Shown here in pieces: positions 16,420-27,605 of a DNA stretch of 64,000 bases (its first letter is position 1; each line of letters opens with the position of its first letter). Origin of the DNA: Pseudomonadota bacterium. Its GTDB lineage: Bacteria; Myxococcota_A; UBA9160; SZUA-336. The position numbers and the translations under genes were made by a program. The stretch spans positions 62,001 to 126,000 of the forward strand of contig QJZC01000019.1 in the NCBI GenBank assembly GCA_003247575.1, read 5' to 3'. Below the pieces are notes generated by a model. It saw only the letters and a program-made list of their open reading frames with translations. It was not told where the DNA came from and did not search any database.

Positions 16420-19125
16420 TCAGCTACTCGGCGGTTCGATTGCCCGCAGAATCGAGTTGGCAATCTGCTTCCGGCGGGCGGAGTCTGTAATCTGGGATCC
16501 GTCCTCAGTGATGTAGAACACGTCGACCACGCGGTGTGCGCGCGTCGACGCGAGGGACATAACGACATCGAGTCCCTCGGCAGTCAGGCTCCGCGTGATG
16601 TCGTAGAGCAAGCCGGGCCGATCATCCGCAACCACATCGATGATCGTATAGAAGTCCGAGTCCTCGTTTGCCAGGTGCACGCCCGGGGGACGCGCGCGTC
16701 CGACGCGCCGCTCCGCTCCCCAGCGTGGCTTGGGTGTGATGAGCTCCTTGCCCTCTTCGAGGACGCTTCGCAGGCGATCCTCGATGCGACCACGCTCGTG
16801 CTCCTCCTCGACGGTACCGCCGCGCATCGGAGTCAGCTGGAAGATATCGACCGCCAGACCGTTGCGAGAAGTGTAGGCCTGCGCGCCGAGAACGTCGTGT
16901 CCGAGCGCCGCGATCACGCCGGCCGTCGTCGAGAACAGTCCGCGCTGATCTCGCGCAAACAGCACCAGACCGCAGAAGGGCGAGAGCCCGCCCGCGGCAG
17001 AGCGGAAGATGTATGCCCCTAGCTTCTTGCCGGAATCGACGAACTCGAGCCCAAAACGCATCTGCGAGGCGATCTCGCTGGCATTGTGCGAGATGAGATA
17101 GCGGCGCGGCATCGCATCGAGGAATCCCTCTGCACGCGTACGGTCGCCTCCCATCCGCACCAGCTGCTCGAGTGCATCGTGCTGGCGCTCGGAGACGAGC
17201 TTGCTGGTGCGCTCGAGAAAGTACTCGTCGGCAGCCGCCTCCTTGCCTCCCGCCTCGAGCCACTCGGCCGCATTGCGGTAGAACGCGTCGAGGATTCCCG
17301 CCTTCCAGCTGGTCCACGCCTCGCGCGAGACGCTGCGAATGTCGGCCACCGTCGCGAGGTACAGAATGCGGAGCTGTTCTCGCGAGCGGGCGAGATTTGC
17401 AAGACGCAAGATGACGCGCGGATCGTGCACATTTCGCCGCTCGGCCATCGCGTTCATGGTGAGGTGGTGGCGCACGATGAACTGCACGTACTGCGCCTCG
17501 CGTGGCGCGAGATGCAAGCGGCGCGCAAGCGTCGGGATGAGCTGTGCACCCTTCTCGGAGTGCCCGCCACCGCGCCCCTTTCCGATGTCGTGCAGCAGAC
17601 AGCCGAGGAACAGCACCCATGGCTGCTGCACCTCGCGAATCAGCTTGGTTGCGAGGGGGAGCTTTTCGCGGTAGCGCCCCCTCTGGACCCGACGCAGCTC
17701 CTCGATCAAGAAGAGCGAGTGCACATCGACCGTGTACGTGTGGTAGAGATCCTGGAGCCAGAGCCCCACCACGCCCGAGAACTCCGGGATATAGGCGCCG
17801 AGCACACCGAGCTCGGCCATGAGCTTGAGAGACCGGTAGACGCGTGTTGGCGCAGCCAGTATCTGCTTGAACAGATCCGCCGCAGCGGGATCCTCTCGAA
17901 ACTCGTCGTCGATCAGATCGAGATGATGGCGCAGCATTCGCTGCGTGCGCACCGAGATATCCACGTCGTGATGCTGGGCAATCGCGAATGCGGCAAGCAT
18001 CCGGATGGGCCGGTCTACGAGCAGCGAGTCACGAGGGATCTCGAGCTGTGCACCAGCTACGGCGAAGCCCTCGGCTACTGCGTAGGTCGGCGGTGCGCGG
18101 CGCTGCTTGCGACGATCCAGCAACCCGAGGGCGTGCACGATCACGTGCCGCGAGACGCGCTCGACGACGCGAGCCTGCACGTAGTACTCGCGCATCAGCC
18201 GCTCGACCGCCAGCAGGTTCTCGGAGTGCTCGAACCCGAGGAAGTCTGCTAGCTGCTCTTGCGCCACGTAGTGCAACCGATCATCCTTGCGGCCCTTTCG
18301 ATGCAGCTGGTTGCGCACACGCCAGAGGAAGTCGAGCGCACGGCTCAGATCCTCGAGATCCTGATCGTCGATGAACCCATGCACGCGCAGGTCCCGCACC
18401 TTGCGCACGTCCCACTGGACGGCGCGCGCCACCCAGAGCGCGGTGTGGTAATCGCGCAGTCCCCCCACGCTCTCGCGTAGGTTCGGCTGGAGAAGATAGA
18501 GAGACTCCCCGAATTCCTCGTGACGTCTCCGCTGTTCGTCGAGTTTCCCCAGCACGAAGGGCTCTGCGTCCTCGCGCATGAGGCTGCGCACCTCATCGTG
18601 TAGCTCCGCATAGAGCTCCGGATCCCCAACGAGAAACCTCATGTCCATATAGGAGGTCAGCGTAGGCAGATCCTCGCGTCCCACACGCAGACACTCGGTC
18701 AGGTTTCGCGCAGCGCCTCCCACCACGAAGCGAGCGTCCCAGAGACGCTGAGTGAGGGACTCGGCGATGGTCTCGACGTAGGGGTTGAGCTTGCCGCGGT
18801 AGAGGAACAACAGGTCGATATCCGAACCGAGCGACAGCTCCGAGCGCCCATAACCACCGACGGCCACGATCGCCAGACGAAAGTTCAGACGCGGGAAGTC
18901 CTGGAAGTAGCGATCTTCGGCCAGCCGGAACAAGCGACGAATCAGCCGGTCGATCAGCTCGGTGTGCTCGTTCATGACCACGAGAGCAGGTGACCCAGCA
19001 TCGTGTTGGGTCAGGAGATAATCACGAACCGCCGCAGCATAGGCGCGCACGCTCTCATTGAGCTCTCGCACCGAGGGACTGGCCTCGGACTCCCCGAAAT
19101 ATTCTTCGCAAAGTGGCTGGATCAT
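16420..19125 (-). CDS. glnD: [Protein-PII] uridylyltransferase / uridylyl-removing enzyme
   Basis: NTase (GGYGRSELSLGSDIDLLFLYRG), HD domain (LLHDIGKGRGGGHSEKGAQ), two C-terminal ACT-like domains. Confidence 0.94.
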   Translation of the reverse strand: MIQPLCEEYFGESEASPSVRELNESVRAYAAAVRDYLLTQHDAGSPALVVMNEHTELIDRLIRRLFRLAEDRYFQDFPRLNFRLAIVAVGGYGRSELSLGSDIDLLFLYRGKLNPYVETIAESLTQRLWDARFVVGGAARNLTECLRVGREDLPTLTSYMDMRFLVGDPELYAELHDEVRSLMREDAEPFVLGKLDEQRRRHEEFGESLYLLQPNLRESVGGLRDYHTALWVARAVQWDVRKVRDLRVHGFIDDQDLEDLSRALDFLWRVRNQLHRKGRKDDRLHYVAQEQLADFLGFEHSENLLAVERLMREYYVQARVVERVSRHVIVHALGLLDRRKQRRAPPTYAVAEGFAVAGAQLEIPRDSLLVDRPIRMLAAFAIAQHHDVDISVRTQRMLRHHLDLIDDEFREDPAAADLFKQILAAPTRVYRSLKLMAELGVLGAYIPEFSGVVGLWLQDLYHTYTVDVHSLFLIEELRRVQRGRYREKLPLATKLIREVQQPWVLFLGCLLHDIGKGRGGGHSEKGAQLIPTLARRLHLAPREAQYVQFIVRHHLTMNAMAERRNVHDPRVILRLANLARSREQLRILYLATVADIRSVSREAWTSWKAGILDAFYRNAAEWLEAGGKEAAADEYFLERTSKLVSERQHDALEQLVRMGGDRTRAEGFLDAMPRRYLISHNASEIASQMRFGLEFVDSGKKLGAYIFRSAAGGLSPFCGLVLFARDQRGLFSTTAGVIAALGHDVLGAQAYTSRNGLAVDIFQLTPMRGGTVEEEHERGRIEDRLRSVLEEGKELITPKPRWGAERRVGRARPPGVHLANEDSDFYTIIDVVADDRPGLLYDITRSLTAEGLDVVMSLASTRAHRVVDVFYITEDGSQITDSARRKQIANSILRAIEPPSS

Positions 19126-19716
19126 CTACGGCCCTGCTGAGTGGCAAGTCTACTGGCATGTGGCATAGCGCAAGGTTCCATCTGCAATTCCAGTGGCCGC
19201 GGCATCGATGCGTCCGCGGATGCTGGCTGCGTGCATCCCCGCCGGAGCGGACCCTGCACATTTGCTGCCGGTCGCGCGATCCGAGCCGCTCTGCGTGTCG
19301 CGCATGGCGAGCTGCGACGCGATCAGTGTAGCCCACCCGAGAGACACCAGAATCTGCTCTAGCATATCGAGTTCGGCTAGCGAGGTGCCATGCTCACCCG
19401 CTGCGGCGCGGACACACCCTGATCTGGAGTCAGATCTCGGAGGAGCGCCTCAGCCCCGCCGCAGCAGAATAGGGGGGCGGAACTGGCGCCAACGCCCTGC
19501 CCAGACGCCGCCTGAGCATGGCCAGGCCACCCCCCGCCGGATTCGCGTCGATCCCCCCTCGATCGGCAATCAACTCGACCGATCGGACGGGCAGGAATGC
19601 GGGCGCGGTTGCCGAGAGCCAGCCAGCGCGCTGCGAGTCGAGCTCGGGATCGAGATCGGCGTGGCTGCACCGGGAGCCTTCGGGCGTGGGAGGCGATCCT
19701 CCCGGCCGCCCGCTCC

Positions 19717-22302
19717 TCACCCAGCGCCGTCAACCTGCCGCTTCAACCGAACCAGCTCGAGAAGTGCGTCGATCGGGGTCATGCGATCGGGATCCAGCTC
19801 GCGCAGCGCCTCGCGCAGCGGATCCCGGGCGGACTCGAACAAACCGAGCTGCGCTGGCGCAGGTCGGCGGGCTGGTGCCGCCTTGCGCGCCAGTCGAGGC
19901 CGACCTCCCTCGTCGAACTCGCCGCCTTCCAGGTTTTGGAGCACGTCCCGAGCCCGCTGCACGACCGCGGGCGGCAGCCCAGCGTACTTCGCAACCTCGA
20001 TCCCGTAGCTACGGCTTGCCGCACCGGGCTCCATGCGACGCAGGAACAGGATGTCTCCGTCGCGCTCCGCGCAGGCAAAGTGAAAGTTGCGTACGCCAGC
20101 CCGCGTCTGAGCCAGATCCGCCAGCTCATGGTAGTGGGTCGCGAAGAGCGCTCGCGGACGCAGTCCCGGCGTGTCGTGCAGGTATTCGCTGACCGCCCAT
20201 GCGATCGACAGCCCATCGAAGGTCGAGGTTCCGCGCCCGATCTCATCGAGCAGCACCAAGCTCCGCTCGGTCGCCTCCGACAGAATGCTCGCTGTCTCGC
20301 GCATCTCGACCATGAACGTACTCTCGCCGGTCGTGAGGGAGTCGCTCGCTCCGACACGCGTGAAGATGCGGTCCACGATCCCCACGTGCGCGGCCTCCGC
20401 GGGCACCCACGACCCCATCTGAGCGAGCAGCGCGATCAGGGCCAGCTGTCGTAGCAGGGTCGACTTTCCGGCCATGTTCGGCCCGGTCAGGATCAAGAAG
20501 TGCACGCCCGCCCCGTCCACGTGGACGTCGTTCGGGATGAATCCATCGGGCGTGAACCGCTCTGCGACAGGATGCCGCCCGGCCACGATACGAAGCTCGC
20601 GAGAATGATCGAGCGTGGGACGCACGTAGTCGTGGGTACGCGCGACCTCTGCCAAGCACTGCGCGACGTCGAGTGCGGCGATCGAGCGCGACACCTGGCG
20701 CAGCGAGCTCGCGCGCTCCGCCACGTCGTCTCGCAATGCCCCCAACACTCGGGCTTCCGCCTCGGCGGCCGCCTCGCGCGAGCGCAGCACCACCCCTTCC
20801 CAGTGGAGCAACTCCTCGGTCGTGTACCGCTCCGCGTTGGCCGTGGTCTGCTTGCGACGGTAGCTCTCCGGGACCTTGCTCGTGTGCGCCTTCGATACCT
20901 CGATCGAGTAGCCGAACACGCGGTTGTAGCGAACGCGCAATCCCTTGATCCCGAGTCGCTCACGCTCCCGAATCTCGAGCTCAGCGAGATAGGCATCTCC
21001 CTGCTCCGCTTCGCTGCGGATGCGATCCACGCCCGGATCCGCGCCATCGCAGATGTAGCCGATGTAGGGCTCACCGCGCGGAGGAGTCGGTGGCTCGTCG
21101 ACCAGGGTCCGCCGCAGACACTCCACCAAAGCGCGCACGACCGTAACCTGATCTTCGGGTACAGGCGCGTGCTCGTGGACGCCGAGCACGCCCGCGAGCG
21201 ACGAACGCAGAGCCGCCAGGTCGCGTGGGGACACCGCAGGCAGCAAGACTCGCGTCACGCTGCGCTCCAGATCTCCGACGCGGCGGAGCGCATCCCGCAG
21301 GTGACGCCGCTCCATGTCGGAGCCGATCCAGCGCTCGACCTCCTCCTGGCGCGCCTGGATGGCATCCGGATCCAGCAGCGGCTCACCCATTCGACTCACC
21401 AAGAGGCGTCGCCCCATGGGCGTGCGGGTCTGGTCGAGGGTCTCGAGCAACGTGCCGCGCTCGCCTCCGTCCCGGGTGTTCCGTAGTAGCTCGAGATGCG
21501 AGCGCGTCGATGGATCCAGCAGCATGTGATCAGCCGCACGGTACTGGCGCAGCTCGTCCACCGACTCGAGGGCGGCAGGCTGGAAGGTGCTCACTGTCGC
21601 CCATACCGCAGCCGCGGCGCAATGCTGTGGAGAGTCCTGCCGCGCCTCGAAGCCATGCGGAGTGCGCCCCACGCGCTCGAGCACCGACCTGGGCTCGAAG
21701 TCGGCAGCGGGCACGAAGCGCGCGACGATCTTGCTCGGAAGCCGTTCAGTGAGATCCTTGTCGACCTCACGCAGCAGGAGCTCGCGCGGAGCGACCCGCG
21801 CCAGCTCCGCTTGCAGCACCCCAGCGGCCTCGGTCCGCATCGCGGCAAACTCCCCCGTCGAGGCGTCGAGATAGGCGAAGCCGAGCTCCGTGCCAGCGCG
21901 CAGCGCAGCAGCCACGTAGTTGGCTTCCGAGCCCGACAGGCGCGCCGCATCAGCGACGATCCCCGGCGAGATCACCTCTACGATCTCGCGACGGACGAGC
22001 CCCTTCGCAAGCTTGGGATCCTCGACCTGCTCGCCGATGGCCACCCGGTGACCGGCCTCGAGCAGGCGCCGGATGTATCCTTCTGCCGCATGGAATGGAA
22101 TGCCGCACATCGGGATCGGGTTCTCGGCATCCTTGTCGCGCGAGGTGAGGACCAGATCCAGCAGAGGGGCAGCGACCTCGGCGTCATTCAAGAACAGCTC
22201 ATAGAAGTCGCCCATGCGAAAGAAGAGCAGAGCGTCCGGAACCTGCGCCTTGAGCGCGAGGAACTGGCGCATCATCGGAGTCTGCGCGCTGCGCGAGGTC
22301 AT
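19717..22302 (-). CDS. mutS: DNA mismatch repair protein MutS
   Basis: [30 protein letters not shown]; Walker [37 protein letters not shown]. The extended upstream ORF start is unlikely. Confidence 0.96.
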   Translation of the reverse strand: MTSRSAQTPMMRQFLALKAQVPDALLFFRMGDFYELFLNDAEVAAPLLDLVLTSRDKDAENPIPMCGIPFHAAEGYIRRLLEAGHRVAIGEQVEDPKLAKGLVRREIVEVISPGIVADAARLSGSEANYVAAALRAGTELGFAYLDASTGEFAAMRTEAAGVLQAELARVAPRELLLREVDKDLTERLPSKIVARFVPAADFEPRSVLERVGRTPHGFEARQDSPQHCAAAAVWATVSTFQPAALESVDELRQYRAADHMLLDPSTRSHLELLRNTRDGGERGTLLETLDQTRTPMGRRLLVSRMGEPLLDPDAIQARQEEVERWIGSDMERRHLRDALRRVGDLERSVTRVLLPAVSPRDLAALRSSLAGVLGVHEHAPVPEDQVTVVRALVECLRRTLVDEPPTPPRGEPYIGYICDGADPGVDRIRSEAEQGDAYLAELEIRERERLGIKGLRVRYNRVFGYSIEVSKAHTSKVPESYRRKQTTANAERYTTEELLHWEGVVLRSREAAAEAEARVLGALRDDVAERASSLRQVSRSIAALDVAQCLAEVARTHDYVRPTLDHSRELRIVAGRHPVAERFTPDGFIPNDVHVDGAGVHFLILTGPNMAGKSTLLRQLALIALLAQMGSWVPAEAAHVGIVDRIFTRVGASDSLTTGESTFMVEMRETASILSEATERSLVLLDEIGRGTSTFDGLSIAWAVSEYLHDTPGLRPRALFATHYHELADLAQTRAGVRNFHFACAERDGDILFLRRMEPGAASRSYGIEVAKYAGLPPAVVQRARDVLQNLEGGEFDEGGRPRLARKAAPARRPAPAQLGLFESARDPLREALRELDPDRMTPIDALLELVRLKRQVDGAG

Positions 22303-22492
22303 CTCGGCCCCCATATGTTCGAGCCGCGGCAGTCTAATCCACCCGCGCTCCCGCCCGCGAGCGTTTCGGCCAACGGACGACGAGAGCGTCTTCGAGTCAC
22401 CGCCCGCGAAGCAGCGGAGCAGGCGCGGCCAGGGTTGGCGCGCGGCGCCCAGCGGCTGGCCAGCCGCAGCAGCGACGTCTATCCTAGCGGCC

Positions 22493-22987
22493 GTGAGTGA
22501 ACGACCGTTTCGAATTCTGGGCTTGCAACAGGTGGCAATCGGCGCAGCTGACAAGAGCGCGCTGCGCCGGCTCTGGGTGGATCTGCTGGGCCTCTCGGTG
22601 CACGGAACCTACCGCAGCGAGTCCGAGAACGTGGACGAAGACATCGTGGAGCTCGGCTCGGGCCCCGGCCGTATCGAGCTCGATCTGATGGTCCCGCTGG
22701 ATCCAGACAAGCGCCCCCGCGTAGACCAACCGCCACTGAATCACATCGGGCTCTGGGTCGACGACATCCACCTTGCCGAGCGATGGCTCCGCGAGCAGGG
22801 CGTTCGCTTTACACCGGGTGGGATCCGCAAAGGAGCTGCGGGCCACGAAGTCTGCTTCATCCATCCGAAGGGAAGCGCGGACCAGCCTCGCAGCGGCGAG
22901 GGAGTCCTCATCGAGCTCGTCCAAGCGCCACCCGAGGTCCTCCGGCTATCCGAGCCAGCGGGGGGGGCCGAGGACGCGACGGGCTGA
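22493..22987 (+). CDS. VOC-family (glyoxalase/bleomycin-resistance fold) protein
   Basis: GTG start; [33 protein letters not shown] ... [47 protein letters not shown]. Confidence 0.82.
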   Translation: MSERPFRILGLQQVAIGAADKSALRRLWVDLLGLSVHGTYRSESENVDEDIVELGSGPGRIELDLMVPLDPDKRPRVDQPPLNHIGLWVDDIHLAERWLREQGVRFTPGGIRKGAAGHEVCFIHPKGSADQPRSGEGVLIELVQAPPEVLRLSEPAGGAEDATG

Positions 22988-23014
22988 CCGGACGAGCATC
23001 CGTCGGGGGAAGTC

Positions 23015-24046
23015 GTGGAGCGTAGCATTCAGACGGGTGCGCTCCTGACTCTCGCGATCATTGCAGTTGCGGCAGCTTTGTACTGGCTGCGGCCCGTGAT
23101 GCTTCCCTTCATTCTGGCTCTCTTCATCGCGATGGGCCTCTCCCGCCTGGTGTCGTGGCTGATGCGGCGGCTTCGCTTACCACACCTGCTGGCCGTAGCC
23201 TGCACACTCCTTCTCGCCGGCGTGGGACTGTCGGGTGTCGCAGCGATCACGTGGGCCTCCGTCGCTCAGCTGAGCCGGAATGCCCAAGCGTATCAGGCGC
23301 AGTCTCGCGCCCTGTTCGATCGTGCGGTAGCTCTGATACCCGCAGAGAGCCTGTCGCAGCTCGCGGCCGGTTTGAGCGAGAATGCCGCGGGATCGCTGGG
23401 CCAGATCCTGCTCGGAACCACGAACACCGTGCTCGCCCTGCTCTCACAATCCGTGCTCGTCATGATCTTCGTGCTGTTCCTGCTGCTCGGTGGACAGCAG
23501 AACGGGAAGCGCGCCGACGGGAGCGTGCTCGCCGAAGTAGAAGACCGGGTGCAGCGTTACCTGATCACGAAGGCCGCCATCTCTGGGGCGACCGGGCTCC
23601 TCGTGGGGTTGGTGCTCGGCATTCTAGGTGTCGATCTGGCGCTGGCCTTCGGGCTATTCGCATTCCTGCTCAACTTCGTGCCAAGCGTCGGCTCGATCAT
23701 CGCAACCCTGCTCCCACTGCCCATCGTGCTGCTGAGTCCCGACGTCTCCCCCACGACGGCCGTGCTGGCGATGGCGCTGCCGGGCACGGTCCAGATCACG
23801 CTCGGAAACGTCGTCGAGCCCAAGATCATGGGCGAGTCGCTGGATCTGCATCCGGTCGCCATCCTGCTAGCGCTGATCTTCTGGGGGATGCTCTGGGGGA
23901 TCGCTGGCGCCCTCCTGGCATGTCCCCTCACGGCGATCATGAAGATCCTGTTCGCCCGGCTCGAACCTACGCAGGACCTAGCAGAGCTGATGGCAGGGCG
24001 CCTGCCCTCTGGCTGGCAGAGGTCGCCTCCTGGGGACACCCCCTAG
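23015..24046 (+). CDS. AI-2E family transporter (PF01594-type membrane protein)
   Basis: Multiple TM helices; VLIMIF-like ...KAAISGATGLLVGLVLGILGVDLALAFGLFAFLLNFVPSVGSIIATLLPLPI; VVEPKIMGESLDLHPVAILLALIFWGMLWGIAGALLACPLTAI. Confidence 0.88.
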   Translation: MERSIQTGALLTLAIIAVAAALYWLRPVMLPFILALFIAMGLSRLVSWLMRRLRLPHLLAVACTLLLAGVGLSGVAAITWASVAQLSRNAQAYQAQSRALFDRAVALIPAESLSQLAAGLSENAAGSLGQILLGTTNTVLALLSQSVLVMIFVLFLLLGGQQNGKRADGSVLAEVEDRVQRYLITKAAISGATGLLVGLVLGILGVDLALAFGLFAFLLNFVPSVGSIIATLLPLPIVLLSPDVSPTTAVLAMALPGTVQITLGNVVEPKIMGESLDLHPVAILLALIFWGMLWGIAGALLACPLTAIMKILFARLEPTQDLAELMAGRLPSGWQRSPPGDTP

Positions 24047-25158
24047 CTGCGAATCGAGTCCCAGGCGGCATCGATCTGGGCTTCACTCACGTCGTCGCGG
24101 ATCTCTGCGGAACCGATACGCGGGACGAGCACGAACCGGATGCGCGAGCCGACCACCTTCTTGTCGAGCGCCATCGCCGCCCGCAGCGACTCACAGCCAG
24201 CCAGCTCGGCTCGCACAGGCAAGCCGGCCGCGGCGACCATCTCCTCGAGCCGTCTCCGGACCTCGACGTCTGCCATTCCCAGGTCGGCGGCCAGCTGCGC
24301 AGCTGCCAACATTCCGAGGCCGACCGCCTCGCCGTGTAGATGGACCCCGTAACCGCTCGTCGCTTCGATCGCGTGCGCAAACGTATGCCCGAAATTCAGA
24401 TGCGCGCGCACACCCGCCTCGCGCTCGTCTTCGCGCACGACCGCCGCCTTGATCGCGACGTTGCGCTCGACCAGCTCCATCACCGCCACAGCGTCCAGGC
24501 TACGAATCGCGTGCATCGCATCGGACATCCACGCGAAGAGCTCGGGATCCCGAATCGTCCCGTGCTTGATGCATTCGGCGAGACCTGCGGATAGCTCCCG
24601 CGAGGGCAATGTTCGCAGCACCTCCGGATCCATCACGACCGCTCGAGGTTGATAGAAGGCGCCGATCAGGTTCTTGCCTTCAGGGACGTTCACCCCGACC
24701 TTGCCTCCTACGCTCGAATCGACCATGGCCAGAAGCGTCGTCGGACACTGGACGAAGGGCACACCGCGCAGATAGGTAGCGGCAGCAAAGCCCGCCGCGT
24801 CCCCTGTGACGCCGCCACCGAGCGCGACCACGGGCGCGCCTCGCTCGAGCCCGTTCTCGAGCCAGCGGTGGTAGAGCGCCTCGACTCGAGCGAGCGACTT
24901 GCTGGACTCTCCCGACGGGAGCTCGGAAACGACCGGCTCGAGACCCGCGTCGCGCAGCGCCGCCTCCGCGCGGCGCCCATGGCCGCCGCGAATCGCAGCA
25001 TCCACCACGAGGGCGCACTTTCCACCGCGCGCGTAGGGATAGACGATGTGTCCCAGCTCCTCGATTCCGCCAGGCTGTAGCGAGATCGTGTAGCCGCGTG
25101 GCTCCGTGTCGAACTGCAACTCGATTCGACGTGCGCTCGCTGCCTCGCTCATATCCAT
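24043..25158 (-). CDS. aroB: 3-dehydroquinate synthase
   Basis: GGGVTGDAAGFAAATYLRGVPFVQCPTTLLAMVDSSVGGKVGVNVPEGKNLIGAFYQP; LNFGHTFAHAIEA. Confidence 0.96.
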   Translation of the reverse strand: MDMSEAASARRIELQFDTEPRGYTISLQPGGIEELGHIVYPYARGGKCALVVDAAIRGGHGRRAEAALRDAGLEPVVSELPSGESSKSLARVEALYHRWLENGLERGAPVVALGGGVTGDAAGFAAATYLRGVPFVQCPTTLLAMVDSSVGGKVGVNVPEGKNLIGAFYQPRAVVMDPEVLRTLPSRELSAGLAECIKHGTIRDPELFAWMSDAMHAIRSLDAVAVMELVERNVAIKAAVVREDEREAGVRAHLNFGHTFAHAIEATSGYGVHLHGEAVGLGMLAAAQLAADLGMADVEVRRRLEEMVAAAGLPVRAELAGCESLRAAMALDKKVVGSRIRFVLVPRIGSAEIRDDVSEAQIDAAWDSIRS

Positions 25159-25340
25159 GCAATCCTCCGCTCCCCCTCAACTCTGTCGGCTCCTTCCCGC
25201 CAAAGAGATGAGCTCCACGGGGCGGGCCCGACCTTCCGATCGGGGGCGAGCCAAGCATAGCCAATCCACCTCGCCAGCGAGGCCGCATCTGCCCACACGC
25301 AGCCCCGTGCGTTATGGTTCGCGGCCGAGGAGGAAGCCCA

Positions 25341-25859
25341 GTGACCCAGCGGACACCATCCTATGCCCAGATCGTCGATTTCGACGAGATCGAGCGTCGG
25401 CGTGACGAGCTCGGCACGATCGTCTGCACTTCGGGCGGCTTCGACCCACTTCACCCCGGCCACGCGACCTGCATCGTCGAGTCCCAGAAGTTCGGCGACA
25501 CGGTCATCGTCCTCGTCAATGGCGACCGCTTCCTCACGGACAAGAAGGGGCGTCCATTTCAGGATCTGGAGACGCGCTGCAACATCGTCGCATGCCTGCG
25601 AGGGGTGGACTTCGTGATCCCCTTCGAGATCGAGGACGACCCAACCGTGTGCGTGGCGCTGCGCCGCCTTCGCCCGCACGTCTTCACCAAGGGTGGCGAC
25701 CGAACCGACCTGCACAACATTCCCGAGTGGGAGGTCTGTCAGGAGTTCGGCATCCGGATCGAGGCCGGCGTCGGCCTCGACAAGCAGTGGTCGAGCTCCG
25801 ACTTCCTGCGCGACTGGGGAGAGTACTGGTCGTCCAGGCGATCCGGCGGCCTGCGCTAG
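25341..25859 (+). CDS. Cytidylyltransferase/adenylyltransferase-family nucleotidyltransferase
   Basis: TSGGFDPLHPGHATCIVESQKFGDTVIVLVNGDRFLTDKKG; PHVFTKGGDRTDLHNIPE; GTG start. Confidence 0.82.
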   Translation: MTQRTPSYAQIVDFDEIERRRDELGTIVCTSGGFDPLHPGHATCIVESQKFGDTVIVLVNGDRFLTDKKGRPFQDLETRCNIVACLRGVDFVIPFEIEDDPTVCVALRRLRPHVFTKGGDRTDLHNIPEWEVCQEFGIRIEAGVGLDKQWSSSDFLRDWGEYWSSRRSGGLR

Positions 25860-27427
25860 CTCGAATTCCAGCGCCTCAAGCGCCCGGCGGTAGCCTCGCG
25901 AATGAACTTGTAGAAGTGCCAGTGGGTGACGCAGCGATTCATGAACTGCGCAAACCCGATCACGTCTCCACGGTGACGCAGATTGCGCGGGAAGAAGCGC
26001 AGGTAGACCCCGCCCACGTCCTTCAGTGCGCCTTCGCGACGCAGCTCGAAGAAGAGATTCCAGAGCAGGATCAGGCCGTAAGCAAGCGTAGGAAAGAGCT
26101 TTCCCTCGCTCGCCCGGCGCGAGATCTCAGCGCGCTTCCGAAGATACTCGGGCAGCTCGTAGGACTTGAAGTAGCGTTCGAGGAAGTTGGCAGGCGTATA
26201 GAGCCGCTTCACGAGCTCCCAGTAGCCGGCTTGGAGCTCCGCGGCCGTCATCTGAGCTGGGACGATGTTGCAGTTGGGATTGTCGAGATTCAGGCGACCG
26301 GCTTTCTCCAAGCGCGCATATAGCGGTGTCTTGGGGATCGCGCTCAGCATTCCAACCATGGCGAGCTGAATCCCGTTGTCCTGGATGAAGCGAAACTGCT
26401 CCTCGAACACGGACTTGTCGTCCGCATCGAAACCGACGATGAAGCCGGAGTACACGTCGAGTCCCGCATTCTGCACGCGCTCGAGCTTCGCGGAGAGTGA
26501 GTCGCCGCGCGTGTTCTGAAACTTCTTGGTCTCGTTGAGCGACTCGATACGAGGAGTCTCGATGCCGATGAACACATAGCGGAAGTTGGCTCGATACATG
26601 AGATCGAGTAGCTCGGGATCATCCGCCAGGTTGATGCTCGCTTCGGTCGAGAGCCTGAGGGGATATCCGTTCTGCTCCTGCCAATCTACGAGCAACCGGA
26701 GCAGCTCGCGGGCCAGCTTCTTGTTGCCGATGAAGTTGTCATCCACGATGAAGACGGAGAAGAAGCCCGCAGCCCGCATCTGCTCCAGCTCCGCGATCAC
26801 CTGCTCTGGAGGCTTGTTGCGTGGCTTGCGACCGAAGGTGACGATGATGTCGCAAAACTCGCATTGGAAGGGACAGCCACGCGAGAACTGCAGCGACCCA
26901 GAGGCATATTTGTTGGCCTTGAGGAGGTCGTAGCGCGGCATGGGCACCTTCCCCATGTCCGTTCGCTCGGCCTGCTCATAGACGTCCTGAATGGGACGCC
27001 CCGCTGCGAACTCCGACAGAAACTCGGGCCAGGTCGTGTCCGCCTCTCCGAGGAAGAGGACATCGCAGAGTCCGTCGAAGTAGGCCTCATCCACGGAGGC
27101 GTAGGGGCCACCCACGACGACGAACGTATCGATGTCTCGCAGGCGCAGCAGGATCTCGCGCATCCGATCCTTCTGGACGATCATCCCGGTCAGACCAACA
27201 ATGTCATATTGTGCAAGGGAGTCGAAATCGATCGGCTCGACGTTCTCATCCACCAAAACGATGTCGTGGCCTTCCGCCAGCCCGGCGAGCGCCGGCAGAG
27301 CGCCTGTCATCATCGACGAGCGCCGATTACCGGGATAGAGCGGCAGAGCGTAGTCGAATCCCCAATACGAGGGCTCGAAGCGCGGGTTGATCAGGCAAAT
27401 CGAAAGGCGTGACTTTGGCAGGGACAC
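25856..27427 (-). CDS. B12-binding domain radical SAM protein (DUF4070-type, HpnP/HpnR-like architecture)
   Basis: N-terminal B12-binding-like domain (YPGNRRSSMMTGALPALAGLAEGHDIVLVDENVEPIDFDSLAQYDIVGLTGM), radical SAM CxxxCxxC (SRGCPFQCEFCDIIVTFGRKPRNK), C-terminal YFKSYELPEYLRKRAEISRRA. Confidence 0.85.
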   Translation of the reverse strand: MSLPKSRLSICLINPRFEPSYWGFDYALPLYPGNRRSSMMTGALPALAGLAEGHDIVLVDENVEPIDFDSLAQYDIVGLTGMIVQKDRMREILLRLRDIDTFVVVGGPYASVDEAYFDGLCDVLFLGEADTTWPEFLSEFAAGRPIQDVYEQAERTDMGKVPMPRYDLLKANKYASGSLQFSRGCPFQCEFCDIIVTFGRKPRNKPPEQVIAELEQMRAAGFFSVFIVDDNFIGNKKLARELLRLLVDWQEQNGYPLRLSTEASINLADDPELLDLMYRANFRYVFIGIETPRIESLNETKKFQNTRGDSLSAKLERVQNAGLDVYSGFIVGFDADDKSVFEEQFRFIQDNGIQLAMVGMLSAIPKTPLYARLEKAGRLNLDNPNCNIVPAQMTAAELQAGYWELVKRLYTPANFLERYFKSYELPEYLRKRAEISRRASEGKLFPTLAYGLILLWNLFFELRREGALKDVGGVYLRFFPRNLRHRGDVIGFAQFMNRCVTHWHFYKFIREATAGRLRRWNSS

Positions 27428-27605
27428 GACGATTGGATTCCTTTGGGTACGACACCACTCGGCGAGCCTGTCATGGATTCGCCCGTACAGCAACTCGAGC
27501 TGGCACGATCCATCCGGGCGGACGTACGCGAGTGCGGACCTCCAAACTCTACCGGAGATCGCTCGCCATATCTCGCAATCGTGGATCGCTGGAGCCTTCG
27601 CACGT

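Noticed and set aside
19430-19720. Minus-strand 96-aa ORF whose GTG overlaps the mutS stop (GTGA)
   Set aside because: Overlap is suggestive of coupling, but the translation has no recognisable domain and is Pro/Arg/Gly-rich; not enough support to call.
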